In this document: piece by piece, positions 10,707-22,950 of the stretch | How positions within the stretch are numbered: position 1 is the first letter of the stretch | Layout of the letters: each line of letters starts with the position of its first letter | DNA from: Linum tenue | Lineage: Eukaryota; Streptophyta; Magnoliopsida; Malpighiales; Linaceae | Reading direction: 5' to 3' | Assembly (NCBI GenBank): GCA_946122785.1 | Contig: CAMGYJ010000008.1 | Span: forward strand, 61,114,877-61,178,876 | DNA length: 64,000 bases | The notes under the pieces: generated by a model | Seen by the model: the letters and a program-made list of their open reading frames with translations, nothing else | Database searches by the model: none | Told to the model about the DNA's origin: nothing | Translations under genes and position numbers: made by a program

Positions 10707-11177
10707 GTATTAACAAAAAAATACATGTTCATATGTAATATATTTTGAGAAAAAAATTTATAGGAGAAACTATACCACTATTTACAACTTCGATCTTTTC
10801 ACTAAAATAAAATTTTATGTACCACCATTGTATATAATGAAATACACTAATAAATGATGCCCCAGTTAACATTTTCATTTGAATATATATATGATAAATC
10901 TAATAATAAAATTTGAAAAATAAAATTAAACTGAATGAGTTATGATGGTTAAAATTAATGGGAGAGTGTATGTTTCACTTTTGCATGTACCTTGAGAAAA
11001 CGAGCAATCCATCACTGCTTGGATTGTTGTTTCTTGTCCACTTTTGCAGATTTTGCAGGTCAGTCTTGTGTAAAGTGGAGGTGACTCCATTTTGAGTTTG
11101 TGAGCAATCATTCGTGTTTAGTGAGGGACGCGCATTAGAAGTATTGGTGAGATTATATATCTTGTGTTCCACTGTGA
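10707..11177. other. AT-rich intergenic sequence
   Basis: No gene or bounded element recognised. The stretch includes a phrase near 10760-10860 about 'actataccactatttac..accaccattg' that recalls Mutator-like MITEs, but no inverted partner was found. Confidence 0.35.
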
Positions 11178-11330
11178 TATACGATATTGTTCGTTTTGAG
11201 TCAAGGCTGCACGAATTTACTTTTGGATTCCTTCCCAAGAGATCTTGTACTAATTAGGTTTGGTGGACACTAATATAGAAGGGTTCCTTGCTTTGTATTT
11301 TGATAGTTGGATTGTACCCTAACGTACAAT
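11178..11330 (-). mobile_element. Solo TRIM-like LTR copy
   Basis: This is a diverged copy of the roughly 176-bp LTR unit found three times at 28478-29718. Shared ordered blocks are acgatattgt, tttgagtcaagsc, cttgtactaattrgg, ttggtggacactaatata, gggttccttgc and ttggattgt. No partner LTR or primer site lies next to it, so it looks like a solo LTR. Confidence 0.6.
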
Positions 11331-11494
11331 TGCGAATGAACTTGAAGACCCTAGCTACCAAGATACGCAAAGTTGTGCAAGCTTCACTAGCTCTTCTGAT
11401 GAGAAAATTTACAAAGACTACCAAGCCTACCAAGCCATGAGCCCAGGATGAGAAAATTTACCGATCAACCATTGAAGCAAGTTTTTCAGTCAAC

Positions 11495-11767
11495 ATGGCA
11501 GAAGCCAAGACTACCAAGCCGGAGCAAGACCGTAGAGGAAAATTCGACGACAATGACAACCAATACTGCATTATCTGTCAAAAGACAGGGCACACAACAA
11601 AATTTTGCAAGTTTAAGTGCCAAAGGTGCAGGAATCCAAATCACTCCCAAAGGGATTGTTGGTTCCAGAAGAAACAAGAAGATGAAGAAGCAAACTTCAC
11701 TCAAGTTGAACAGATCAATCATATTTTACTCTCGTGCATCAAAGGTGATAAAAATTCGAAACTGTGA
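11495..11767 (+). pseudogene. Copia-like gag fragment with two CCHC zinc knuckles
   Basis: A 90-codon frame contains two back-to-back CX2CX4HX4C zinc knuckles, CIICQKTGHTTKFC and CQRCRNPNHSQRDC, spaced as in plant Ty1/copia nucleocapsid domains. The region before them is charged (KTTKPEQDRRGKFDDNDN). No protease, integrase or RT follows: the frame stops at 11767. It is a remnant of a copia element rather than a cellular zinc-finger gene, although a domesticated CCHC protein cannot be excluded from sequence alone. Confidence 0.7.
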
Positions 11768-12470
11768 ATTGTGGATAAGAGGGGGTGATGAAAATCCTAA
11801 TCCGTCAATTCTCATCTCTATCCAATCCACCCAACTACCTATAATAATTAAACAATAAAATATGCCAACTATCAATACAATTATAGAACCACAACTAGTT
11901 TGGAGAAAATCCAGCCATACACCAAACCTACCCCTATAATTGAACAAAGCATAAAATGCTAGAAACTACAAGTGTAATGTCGGGTAACCAACACACTAGT
12001 TGGCCTTATTAATTGTTCTAACTAGACCTTCATAATGGTGGAAACAAGCCTGGGAATTGTGTATAAATATGTAGCCTCATTTGAGACATGGAGAAGTTCA
12101 GAGAGCTAGCTTTAGAGAGTGAGCATATTATCAAATAGCTCTTTGTAAAGGCCACAATTGCCTAATTGTGTGAGATATATATATAAATATTAGATTGAAA
12201 CAATTTCCTCTATTTTTGATCCATCTCATCATATTTCCGATGTGCCCCAACAAACTATACACATTTCCTTTGTTGCAATATTTCCAAATTTCTCACCAAT
12301 TCAACCTAAAGTGACTTATCATGTCAACCAACCTCTTTTTGAAGAAGGAGTCCCCCGATGCTTGCCTTTCCTAGAAGTACGACAAAGCCAGCTATGGACA
12401 AAACTGATAGTCCCTAGGCAGAGCACACTTTTGGCGTCACTCAGTTCAACCATAATTCTTTGCGGCCAAA
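11768..12470. other. Probable LTR or UTR remnant downstream of the zinc-knuckle fragment
   Basis: Around 12059-12210 there is a promoter-and-leader-like run: tgtataaatatg (TATA), cattggagaa-type leader, then ttgtgtgagatatatatataaata, the layout of a copia LTR. No matching second LTR was found. Nothing else is supported between 12240 and 12470. Confidence 0.35.
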
Positions 12471-15400
12471 CTAGTTGATGAAATAGGGAGATATCAGGAC
12501 ATCTTTCATATCAAAATCTCCTCTATCTGACAGAGGAGGAAACTTTAATTTAGTGAAGGACTTTTGAAACCCTTCCAACAACTGCAGCCACAAAAATAAA
12601 ACAAAATAAGGCAAGTGTTATTGATAAGTCCACCAGCTAACGAACAAGGGTTTAACCTAGTGGTAATACCACTAGCCTAGAACCTGGAGGTCCCAAATTC
12701 GAATCTCTTAAGTAGTACCTAAATACAAAAAAAAACATATATCACCCCTATCCAAAAAATATTCCACCCGCTAATTAAAGCCAAATGTAAAAAACTTACT
12801 AATTTGAAGATGCAAGTATAAAATGAACTGCTAGGATAATGCTAATAAACTTTCACTTCGCCCCAAACCCCATCCGGATATCAAAGACAACTATTACAAG
12901 TTTAAACATTACTTTAGCATAGCAATTCCCAAGCTAAGTCAATTTTCCAATATTATGCAGAGGCTAGTTAGCAATCATATAAACTGCATCTGTTCATTAA
13001 AAATGTTACCGAATCTTTCAGGGGAAGAATATAATGTGACAAGGAGGTATTAGAGGACTTTACATTCTCGAGTATAGTTGCCTCATAAAGTTCAACAAAC
13101 TTTTCTCTAAGTATTATGTTCAATTCATCGACATCACTTGCATGCGTCCAATAAGAATTGTGGACACCTGTAATCAAAATGAATTGGTATTTCAATACAT
13201 ACACTTATTATCAAAGTACCATCCAGAAAGACAATAGGCATAGTGCAACCTGCAAATTTTAAACCAACCTTTCTACAGGCAACAATCGTCATCATAATGT
13301 GAGAACCATCTAGGGAATGAACAAAATTTGGAGGGAAAGCAGTTCTTTGCCGCTTAACCATTATTTAGAAGAACCACGAGATTTTTCAGGGATAAGACAA
13401 TAAAGTTTGAATTGGAAAAACACAAAGTTAGTAGCTGTCATAGAATCTTTTAGGTGTTAATTTGATTTTACCATAAATAAACTTAATACTTTAAACCGTC
13501 TATCCGTACTAAATGTCTACCCGGTTGTCGATATGGCTGCACAACATGGAGTCCTAGAGGAGTAATCCATTACACATGCTCATTCTCTAAGGCAATTATC
13601 TGTGGCAAGTTTATGAGTATAAATAAGCAACTGCTTGTTATTCCAAATGTTAAACAGAAAATGTTCAGCAAAACTCAAGTTCAATGTCGCGAAAGGTGTG
13701 AAGAAACCTATTTCCTTGTCAAACTATAGAAATGACCTCGTGAAAAGTAAACGAAGAAGTACACACTTCATTTCTGACACTTTACTCCATGTGATTCAAC
13801 TAGTTTGACAAGGAAATAGGTTTCTGGTCACGAGCACCAATGTAGGTGACATCATACATTGATGTCATCACTGTTTGTTTAACCAATTTTCGGACAACCT
13901 GCCATTTGAATTGTAAAGACTTAAGTTCGGGAAACAAAGACAGATTGGTCTAGAGTAACACTATTGAGTCCCATGCTCACAAACCTAATTCAGCAGAATA
14001 AATTTTCAAAGCGAACAATAATGAAGGAAACTAACCTGATCAATCAAAAATTTGGCATGCAATGCATTCAAATTAGTTGTTGGATCTTTCTTTGCATCTA
14101 TTTCCATAATTTCAAGAACTCTACATTAAAAAAACAATAGGATAAGACAGTCTAACAAAAGTAAACACTTAGTCACACACTAGATAATGATAGACTATCA
14201 ACAAACGGTCGAGAGGATGATACTACAGAAGAAACCAAGAAGGATCCTTGCAAAGTAGAAATGTGACCACAAGGTTGTCAAAACATGACTTGGACGAGGA
14301 TAACTTTGGTCTTAGTTTTAGACCAACTACTTCAAAAGTTATGTTAATCAAGTGCAACTCGTAGTATTTGCAGTGAGCTAAAAGGCAATCACAAAAACGG
14401 CTTGCCAGACTGCTAGATGAAAGAGTTATTTACTATCTACCTTCATAATGAATATGATGAGAAAGAACAACACAATAAGAGTGTAACCTGCCTAGTAGTG
14501 ATTCCTCAGTAAACATCCGCGGGTTTGTTACCTGCAACCAGATTTATTGCAGCAGCTTCTAACTGATGGACCAAAAATGAGAGAAGTCAGAAACCAAGTG
14601 GAGAGAAAAAATGAAAAGGGATATTACATGTAAAGTTTGTTTATGCATATTTCTCAATTCAAAGCAGAAGGACCAGTGGTTACCTTGTCCCTTCCAAGAG
14701 CAGCATAATGTTGTAAACCGTTACAAGAGCCATCCTTGAACAAGAAAACCTGAGAAATTAGAGCTGAACAGACATAGCTTCATCACTAATAGATGGAATA
14801 TAATCATATGTGAGGCACCATCGATACAAAAAAGAAACTCCACTGTTAAGCTTCCACAAATTCGAGGGACTGAAAGCTATGAGTAGGAAGGGAATTAATT
14901 AGTACCTGATGGACAGACATGTGTGATAAGGTCATCTATAGAGAGGCTCTGCTCAATGCTTCTGCGAGATTAACACATGCTGCTAAGCACTAAAATGGAT
15001 CCTCTGCATTTAACCACCACCTCCTTCCTTCAAGAGGTTGCTCAACAGAGTCAACAATATCTTCCATATGTTTCTCAGTAAATGCAATCCTTCAGTCATA
15101 AGATAACTTATCAACCCCACCAGCATACAAATTTGCCAAATGTATCTTCAGCCACTATAGTCCAGACTTCCCAAGAGGCCGCCCATCAGCGAACTCCAAG
15201 ATATCCCGACAGAGATCAGAGCCAAGATGGTTCAAAAGTGGGTGCATGGGATATGCACGTCCTCTGAATACAAGGTTATGTGGGTAGTAGTTACTCGTCC
15301 TTCATTTTTCTAACCACCTGCTCAAAAGTTTGAATACAGAACACTCATTAGATGATGTCTGACATACCACAGCATGCACATGCTACATGACATGCTAATT

Positions 15401-16640
15401 TAAATAAAAGAAGCATCTTACAACAAGTTTAAGCTCTATATCACATCGTTGTGAATGCCTCTCACTATTCTCTTTTTCATATTTTTTACTTTCCACTTCT
15501 ATCTTTGCGTTTCTTGCTCGTCTTCTGTTTCTAGCTTCCCGGGAAGAGGAATCTGTTGAATATTAATAGATACGCCAATGAATAACTAAGAAATCAGATA
15601 TAACACAAGGAGGAGAACCGACACAATGAAAAGAGTGAAATAACAGAATAGGACAAATATCCCACCGATAACATTTTTCAAAGGCATCAATTGTTCTTGT
15701 GAAAAACATATTGCATATTGAAGTGAAATAACTGGCTGAATAATAAAGTAGAATAATTTGCAGAAAAACTGAAACTCACATCTTCACGATCAACCAAGCC
15801 TGCAATACGGCCCCCACTTGCCTATATTCTGTCCACTACAGCTAACACCTTCTTGTTTATCCTCCATTTGGTGTTTCGCAAAGTATTAAGGGCCTGATTC
15901 AATATGATAATGGAGTAATTTCATCAGAAAGCGGGTCGCTCATTATATGAGAGAAGCATGACAGAAAGCATTATTATACAATCATTATTTCACTGAAGAA
16001 CATGAATTGTGTTCAAACCTCATAAACATGATCTAATTTTTCCCTTGAAGTCCTCTTAAGCACTTGTCGCTGTTGTTTCGAACCATGCACCCTCATAACA
16101 TAAGAATGTATGAAAAAGTAGGCACCTTTGTCATAACTATTAGAAGAATAGAATACCAAAAAGTGTTATCTTAGTAGTATAGGAAGGATGAAAATACTTT
16201 AGGTTCAAACCTTTAGAGCCAAACACATTGTGGAGGTATTTCAGAACCAAAAGTAAAAGTGAAAGATAGGATGATGGAAAAGGAAAAGGAAAATTTACAT
16301 CTAGCTAATGACCGCAAATTATGAGCGATCAAAAAACAAAGAAAGAAGATAATAGTAAACACAAGAATCTAATCAATTTTCAATGAACTCTCATGTGTAC
16401 AATGCTTAAAATTTTAAACATAATGCAAGAGACAATTACTATTCAAGTAACCATGCAAAAGATCAAAGAAAAATGACATAAAAACTTGGAAGAAATTCCC
16501 GCAACAGTCCATAGAGGGAACCAACATCGACATGTAAGGGATGATCATATGCCTTGCCTACTTGAACGAAACATAAATTAGTCAAACATGTCCACCCCCC
16601 CCCCCCCAAGCTTATTAGAATAGAATCGATTGCATCTTTA
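12471..16640 (-). pseudogene. Phage-type organellar RNA polymerase (RPOT) pseudogene
   Basis: The minus strand carries, in order and split by introns, most of the catalytic half of a T7-like mitochondrial/plastid RNA polymerase. Visible blocks: KQQRQVLKRTSREKLDHVYE (about 16090), NTKWRINKKVLAVVDRI (15870), KENSERHSQRCDIELKL (15450), [20 protein letters not shown] (15220), then AKFLIDQ, DGSCNGLQHYAALGRDK (14720, palm aspartate), [20 protein letters not shown] (13850), [13 protein letters not shown] (13310, second catalytic aspartate), [15 protein letters not shown] (13150), and a normal end, GDFDMKDVLISPYF, before TAG at 12471-12473. At least six in-frame stops lie in exons (13570, 14508, 14990, 15092, 15155, 15822), so the gene is dead. 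Introns are kept, so this is not a processed copy. The N-terminal region, where organelle targeting would lie, is missing; an LTR abuts at 16665. Confidence 0.9.
12640..12736 (+). mobile_element. Short tRNA-derived SINE-like element
   Basis: A pol III A-box-like TTAACCTAGTGG (12652-12663) is followed about 32 bp later by a B-box-like AAATTCGAATCT (12695-12706), then an A-rich tail (12725-12735). Box spacing is that of tRNA-derived SINEs. It lies in an intron of, or insertion in, the RPOT pseudogene. No clear target duplication was found, so the boundaries are approximate. Confidence 0.5.
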
Positions 16641-16664
16641 TTATATTCATATTTGTTCATGACG

Positions 16665-18186
16665 TGATTTTAGGTTGCTTTAGACGATACACGTCAATTA
16701 TATACGAAAAAGGTGCACACGTAGAAAAGGGGCACAAAAACCCAGCCTTCGGATCCAAGATCCCAGCCACGAAAAAATGGCATGAACCAGAGCACAAGAT
16801 CGCAGCCTGCAGTGCAAAGATCCCGACTGCAATCGTTTGCCTCTAGCCCGTGAACTTGACCTGAAGATCGAAGCCTCGAGTTCACGTCCACAAAATTTGG
16901 AGCCAAGGGTGTGAACTTCAGAAGAGGCCAACTCGGGAGAAGCAAAAAGTTTCCCCAGTCGAAACATGGTCCACGGCTTTCGGGCCCGTGATAAAGATCA
17001 CGACCGTGACACCCCGGATCGCGACTGGGATGTTAGACCGCAAACTCCACATTTAGCAATGCCAAAATGGTGACCCTCAAAGATCACAGCCTCTAGCCAA
17101 AGATCCCGATCACAATCTTCTGCCTATCACCCGCGAACTTGACCTGAAGATCGCAACCTCAAGTTCATGGATGCGATCTTCATCCCCTTGCCCATGAACT
17201 TTCCCGTGTCTACAAAACTCTATAGATAGTGTACTCTTCCACCTTTAGAAGATGGCTTTTGGTAAATTTCTGATTTTAGAGAGAGAATAGAGAAAGAAGC
17301 TGAAGGAGGGAGAAGAAGAGGAGGAGAACAAGTGGAGGAGGACTTCTATCACTTGAAGACCACTTTCTTCATGATTTCTTCCACTCTTTTTATGACTTTT
17401 CTTCCCCGTTCATGGGGTGATCTCCCAAGGTACTAGGGGTTCTAAACCCCAAACCCTAGTTTTAGGGTTATTATGTAATGTATGGATATGATAGGGTTTT
17501 AATGAATGCATGTGATTATCTAGTTGATTTGAATACTTTTCTAGCTTTGATTGTGTTTGGGTAAGTCGCCCTAATCTTCTTTACTAGCCTACTTGAGCTT
17601 CTACGCTGGGTATGAAGTTTTAGGGTTAGAGGGGTATGCACATCGATCAAATTGAGGTTAGATGTATGAATAGAATCCTATGACGGACGAGGCGACCAAA
17701 CCCCTGTCATAGTAATGCCTTCCAAGATAGACCCCGGGATGAAATGTCGGTGTGGACGGTGGGTAGTACCCATTGAAAGGAGCTACGTTCTTAATGCCCC
17801 AGCTACGATAGCATAGATCGAGGTGACTGACATGGGTTTAGGGGAGGCATTTGGTAAAAAATGATAGCCTAAGGAAAGAGCTCACTCACCACATTCGACA
17901 AACCCTACTTATCTAAACATTGCATAGTAGACCTAGGCTAGGGTGAGGGATAGTTCCCCGAGTACCTCTTCTCATCTATCGATCTTTAGTTTAGGAATCG
18001 TCAACTGCCCACTTGCTAAACAATAGGTTGACTAGATAACGATTGAGCCTAAGTAGCCTAGGATACCGTGACCCTTGGAATATGAACGAGCCATTTTACT
18101 ACATCCCTAACTAGGTTGTACTTGGCCTTGTTAGGGTTGGCAAGTGAGTGCGCTTCAACTATTAAATTTAAAGCTCGCACCCATCA
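16665..18186 (+). mobile_element. LTR of an old plus-strand non-autonomous element
   Basis: The LTR starts TGATTTTAGG and ends CCATCA, six bases before a decayed tRNA-Asp primer site. It has a C/G-rich block (16740-17180) with repeated phrases such as 'gaacttgacctgaagatcg' and 'gatcacgaccgtgac', a CT/GA-rich leader (17270-17350), 'aaccctagttttagggtt' and a terminal cgcacc region. A run of 13 C lies just outside at 16595-16607. The inverted relative is at 7735-8605. It belongs with the ORF at 18395-19320. Confidence 0.65.
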
Positions 18187-18192
18187 AGGTTT

Positions 18193-18210
18193 TGGCGTCA
18201 ATGCCGAGGA
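18193..18210 (+). other. Decayed primer-binding site (tRNA-Asp)
   Basis: TGGCGTCAATGCCGAGGA matches 14 of 18 positions of the intact site TGGCGCCGTTGCCGGGGA (seen at 56002), the complement of the 3' end of plant tRNA-Asp. It lies six bases after the LTR end, as in the intact element. Confidence 0.65.
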
Positions 18211-18394
18211 GTTACATAACTAGTTGAAAGTGTTAAGTTGTTAGTTTAGTCTTTATTTTCGTGTTTATATTAGTAGTAGCATTACATAGTACATTTTCTT
18301 TTTGTGTTTTGTTTTTCACCAACTCTTCTCCTCGAAGGGTGTTTTGAGTGTGTTTGGTTTTCTTTTTATTGTTTTTGTTAGTGTAGGTTGAATC

Positions 18395-19320
18395 ATGGAT
18401 CCCAATGGCTTATACAACATGTGGGGGTATCCACAATCACCCGAATGGGGGTACCCCGGAGCTTCAGGGAGTAATCAAGAGAGTGGCAGCCAAGGAACCG
18501 GTTTCTATGATCAACCCCCTTCCAAGAAGAAGAAGCATACCAATGGGGATATGAAGAGGCTTCCCCATTCCCATGAGACTTCCTTCCCCAACTGGAGACA
18601 AGAAGCGAATTGGAACTCGTGGTGGAGCGATTTGCCCGGGGTTCCGAGGGAGCGTCCTCTAGTGTAGAACAACCTTGCTACACTCCACAAGAACCAAAGA
18701 GACAACTGGAGCTCATGATGGAGCGGTTCACCGAATCACGCTCTGATGTGGAATCCTCGACCACCACCCCTATCGTCTCATCCTTACTATAAACATCGGA
18801 AGAGATCCTCCAAAAAACGGAGAGACTATGAGAGATTGTCGAGCAAGCATATGCAAGACTTGCTCACAATCATCTTCTATCATTGGAGAAACACGTTTTT
18901 GAAGAAGGAAGGGAGGTTGAAGATGAATTTGAAAGTGCAAATGGTGTCCAAGATGAGGACGAGGCTGAGGTGAATGAAAAATCTACAAGTTACAAGTACT
19001 ATGAAAGCTTTCCACCCGACCTCGATGCAGTTTTGGAGAAGGATCCATTTGTGACTCTTTTCCCTAGCCAAGACCAAATTGTCGGTGATCCCTCTTGGTG
19101 GATGTGATGGAAGTCAAACATTGTTGCACTACATGGTGTGGGGCAAAGAAAGAAGGAGAGGTCTCGTGGGTGGAGCCTCAAGACCACTCAAGTTCACGAG
19201 CCCTCAAACATGGACTCTTTCAAAGCTCATGAATTGAGACACCACCTCACCGAAGAGAACCTCAACTTCAAGGAGGTTCTAAGTTGGACCAAATACTTGA
19301 AGATAATCGTCCGACGATAA
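18395..19320 (+). pseudogene. Aromatic-rich retroelement ORF of unknown function, decayed copy
   Basis: This is a diverged homologue of the 56133-57344 ORF. It starts MDPNGLYNMWGYPQSPEWGY and continues with the YPGASGSNQ and GTGFYDQPP phrases. It then shifts frame repeatedly. The C-terminal block is recognisable in pieces: FPPDLDAVLEKDPFVTLFPS, a GGCDGSQ-type remnant, RGWSLKTTQVHEPS, and HELRHHLTEENLNFKEVLSW. It lies about 185 bp after the primer site and is followed at once by the decayed AGGCAA-type hairpin, the same layout as the other two copies. I do not recognise the family outside retroelements. Confidence 0.7.
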
Positions 19321-19338
19321 GACTTGAAAGACGCACTA

Positions 19339-19356
19339 TTTGGTAGGTACCCCAAC
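19339..19356 (+). promoter_or_regulatory. Decayed post-ORF hairpin (AGGCAA-loop family)
   Basis: The ORF end is followed by gaaagacgcactatttgg, then taggtaccccaacaaccgg. This aligns with the intact hairpin block at 57361-57415, including the downstream cggtttgcatttcc. The stem is partly lost here (TTGG pairing CCAA). Confidence 0.6.
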
Positions 19357-19362
19357 AACCGG

Positions 19363-20300
19363 TTTGCATTTCCTTACTTTTCAAAAATAAAACTTGCATG
19401 TTTGATTTTGCTTTAAGTAGTTTTAATAGTTTTAGCTAGTGAATGAATCCCTTCTATGTCAAGAATAGAATGAAAGATTATTTGGAGACTAGATAGTTAC
19501 TTTAGGAATGGTTGCAAATGTTGTAAGTAAGTGTGCTAGCCTACCGCTTAAGCTACTTGAGGTAATAATGGCATGGCTAGCACAATAGGATCATAGAATG
19601 TATGCTCTTATAATTGTGTATGTGTTTTTGGAGGCCTTGATGGGCTTTATTTTAATGAATTTGTGGAGTTTGAATGCTGCCCACCAAGTGCTCGAGGAAA
19701 TGCCCAAACCACATAAAACTTATTTTTCTTGATCCATTGCGCATTAATTGAACTTGTTTGATTAAGATAGACCCTTAGGAGTGTGTTTATGACTTAGAAT
19801 TGAATCTTTGATGCATGCCCCTTGCGTTTGAAATTTTGGCTCACGTTTGATTTTGTGCTTCGTTATGCTTTTAGAGCCAAGAGTTCAAGCTTCGGTTGTT
19901 GTCTAATGAATTTATTCAAACCTTCGGTCGGGGTTTAGAAACCTCTTGAAAGACTTGGCACCCTTATGTTCATGCATCTAGACCTCGACCCGATTCATTA
20001 TAAAATGCATGTAATCCTATGCACCTCTAGTTTCTACATTGTAACACTTAAGTGTGGGGGTGTATAGAGTGAACCTAAGGATTGATTTTGTTGTTCAATT
20101 GATCTAGTGAGGGGAATGCATTGCATGCCTTAAAAGTTCATGATGAATATGCCATGAATCATTAGTAGCCTCCCTTGATTATGAATGTAAGACGTTGATG
20201 ATTGCTTATAGGAGTGAATGCTACCGATTGAATGTGTTTTTTGGTGTTGAATGGCTTACTGATTGTGTTTTGGGACCTTGAATGCTACACACATGTAGTT
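19363..20300 (+). other. 3' untranslated region of the old plus-strand element
   Basis: No ORF. A TTAAGTGTGGGGG polypurine-like motif sits at 20048-20060, matching the first polypurine tract of the related elements. The rest is AT-rich unique-looking sequence. The 3' LTR was not found; the sequence runs into the C tract at 20311. Confidence 0.55.
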
Positions 20301-20310
20301 TCTCCGCCCT

Positions 20311-20334
20311 CCCCCCCCCCCCCCCCCCCCCCCC
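20311..20334. repeat. Poly(C) tract, 24 bp
   Basis: An uninterrupted run of 24 C (poly-G on the minus strand). Such runs are prone to length error in assembly and can form quadruplexes. A shorter run of 13 C is at 16595-16607. Confidence 0.85.
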
Positions 20335-21374
20335 GAGAATTATGGAAATTACGTGTAAACTTTTCGATCATTCTGAAATTTTTGTATAAACTGAAGCTAA
20401 CTTATAAATTGTTTGAATGTGCAATAGTGCTACACAATATCATCCCAGTCCAACGGATGTGAAGTCGCTCTATTCCCTTTGGATCTAAGCTTCGGTACTT
20501 GAAGCTAAACTTCATATTCTAAGGCTCAACAATAGCTTGTTGCTTGCGTCCTAAAGGCCTAACAATTTAAAAATATTACCACTAGCACTGGTCATACCAT
20601 TCCACTTGCTAAACCGGCACAACGGTATAAATCGGTTTGACAACCACTGGGTTCTAACGGGAAAACCGACCCGCTTCTTGACCTAGATCAAGGTTGTCGA
20701 CCCCGTTTAACTCGTTGGTTTGGTTGAGTAGGCAGGTCGAGAATTAATGGCCCGATCCTTTAGTCCGAATATATGATAATATGATTGTATTGTTGATACA
20801 TATTTATAAATTATATCATATCTCATCTACCATATAGGTAATACATTTAAGTTTGTACTGGGATGAAAATTCAAACACACTCATTAACATCAATTTTTTT
20901 TTTTTTTTTGGTAGATTAACATCAATTTTCAAATGCTCAACTTGGAATTCCAAGAATAGGGTCGTTGATGAGAAAAAACAAAAAAAAAACTCATTTCACA
21001 AACTATAGGAAAAAACAACGTCATGTCATCCCCAACACAGGAACCTTGTCGCGGGTCGATCATGCGGGTATGTGACGCATGTTTTCCGCAGCTCCACCCA
21101 GATGGGATTTTGCACTTAAGATGTAAGGGCTAGTAAGAGAAAATGATTTGGATCATACATTCATTGCATTTTTAAGAGTAAGTACAATTTTAATGTCCAT
21201 TGCATTATGGATTTGAAAAATAAGCGTTATGATAAAACCTGAGTTTTGTGAAACCCCAAGAGATCGTTTGAATATAGGATTTTTGTCACAATCGTCAATA
21301 AATAAGGGATTTTGGTACGTTTGTAAGGATTTGGAATTGGAATTGTTGGCATGACGGAGTTTAAAACTAAGGAT
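20335..21374. other. Intergenic sequence with decayed repeats
   Basis: No supported gene. Around 20600-20760 there is a stretch rich in 'accggcacaacggt/ccgacccg', resembling the inside of hAT-like MITEs. A T-run with 'acatcaattttt' repeated on both sides lies at 20887-20930, which looks like a tiny T-tailed insertion with a roughly 12-bp flanking repeat (ttaacatcaatttt). Confidence 0.4.
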
Positions 21375-22680
21375 GGCAACAAAACCCGAACCCACGAGTA
21401 TCCACCCGACCCCACCCGGTCAACGCGTGTAAAACCCGTGTTGACGGGTTTTGGGCCGGGTTTAGGTTTAAACCCGCTACACTATTCACCGGGTTGGATT
21501 TGGCTTTAGGTAAACCCGCCCCATGAGTACCCGCTCACACCCATATAATTAATTCTTCCGGGTTATTTAATATTCTAAGCAATATATCTAGGGATGGCAA
21601 TGGGTCGGGTTGGGTCGGGTTTTGCCAAACCCAAACCCAAACCCATGGGTTTATCTTTGAAAAAAACCCGGGGTAAAACCCACTGGGTTTGAAAAACTCA
21701 AACCCAACCCAACCTGTTGGGTATCCCCGGGTTCATGGGTACCCACGGGTTTTGTCGTAAAAAATTTACAATTACAAGTTCTTATCAAAATTAAAGTCAA
21801 ATATCAATATCTCAATACAAATTATCCATATATAAAACACCATTCTAGAAAATTCAAGCAAATCACAAATTAACTATACAAATTGTTCAACACCAATCTA
21901 GAAAACTCAAGAAAATTGAAGCAAATCACAAACAAATTATCCATAAATAACATGTTTAATTGAAAGCTTCTTTCTTTCAATTAAGTTTCTTTACTCTCCT
22001 CTCCATAACATCAACTTCATTCTACACAATTAAAAAGAAAAAATTAGACATGTCTCCACAAATATAAATAAGATTAGTTGTTTAGAATATTAAATATACC
22101 GAAAAAATTAATTATATGGATGGGCGGGTACCCACGGGCCGGGTTTACCTAAACCCAAAACCAACCCGGTGAATAGTGAACGGGTTTAAACCCAAACCCG
22201 GCCCAAAACCCGTCAACACGGATTTTACCCGCGTTGACCGGGTTGGGTCGGGTGGGTACCCATGGGTTCGGGTTTTGTTGCCATCCCTAAATATATCTCC
22301 CTTAAACAACTAATCTTCTTTATGTTTGTGGAGACATGTCTAATTTGTTCTTTCTAATTGTGTACAATGAAGTTGATATTATGGAGTGGAGAGTGAAAAA
22401 GCCAAGTTGACGAGGAAGGAACTTTCAATTAATCATGTTGTTTATAGATGTTTATCTTTAATTTTGAACAATTTGTATTGGTAATTTGCGGCTTGCTTGT
22501 ATGCTCTAGATTAGTGTCACAAAGATCCACGGATACCCACGAACCCGCGGATACCTAACGGGTTGGGTTGAATTTAAGTTTTTCAAACCCAGCGAGTTTT
22601 ATCCGAAATTTTTTTGACGGATTAACCCATGGGTTCGGGTTTGGCATAACCCGCCTTGTGAGTTTTCAAAATAGTGTAGT
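21375..22680. repeat. Interleaved long inverted repeats of GGGATGGCAA-type MITEs
   Basis: Arm A (21375-21590) begins GGATGGCAACAAAACCCGAA and is inverted at 22080-22293, ending GTTGCCATCC. Arm B (from AGGGATGGCAATGGGTCGGG at 21594) is inverted at about 22294-22680, including matching AT-rich interior (tctccacaaatataaa against tttatgtttgtggaga). The order A-B-A'-B' means neither pair nests inside the other. All arms are rich in acccgaaccc phrases. No transposase frame. GGGATGGCAA termini are common in plant hAT-like MITEs; clear target duplications were not found. Confidence 0.7.
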
Positions 22681-22849
22681 GTAGCCAGCTATTTTGAAAT
22701 CCCACTTCCAATCTTTAGGGACATCATTATTTATTTACACAACTTTCAATATATCATTTGTGAAACAATTTGCAAAATAGTGACAAATCAACTAATTATT
22801 CTTTTATTCTTTTATATGATCATGAACAATTTTATAAAAGTTTAACCAT

Positions 22850-22942
22850 GTTTTGTGAGGGACCACTTTGAGCGTTTGGCTCTACTCGTTGTATTGGCTT
22901 TTTTCATTTCATCAATACGAAAGGATTTGATTCACAAAAAAA
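22850..22942 (+). mobile_element. Tiny 5'-truncated LINE/retroposon tail with 14-bp duplication
   Basis: A 93-bp insert ending in poly(A) is flanked by the direct repeat AAAAGTTTAACCAT (22836-22849 and 22943-22956). The body reads like a LINE 3' UTR (gtttggctctactcgttgta, then tcatcaatacg). Confidence 0.8.
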
Positions 22943-22950
22943 AAAAGTTT

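Noticed and set aside
20232..20462. ORF with a proline run across 20311-20334
   Set aside because: The proline string is the poly(C) tract; no other coding support.
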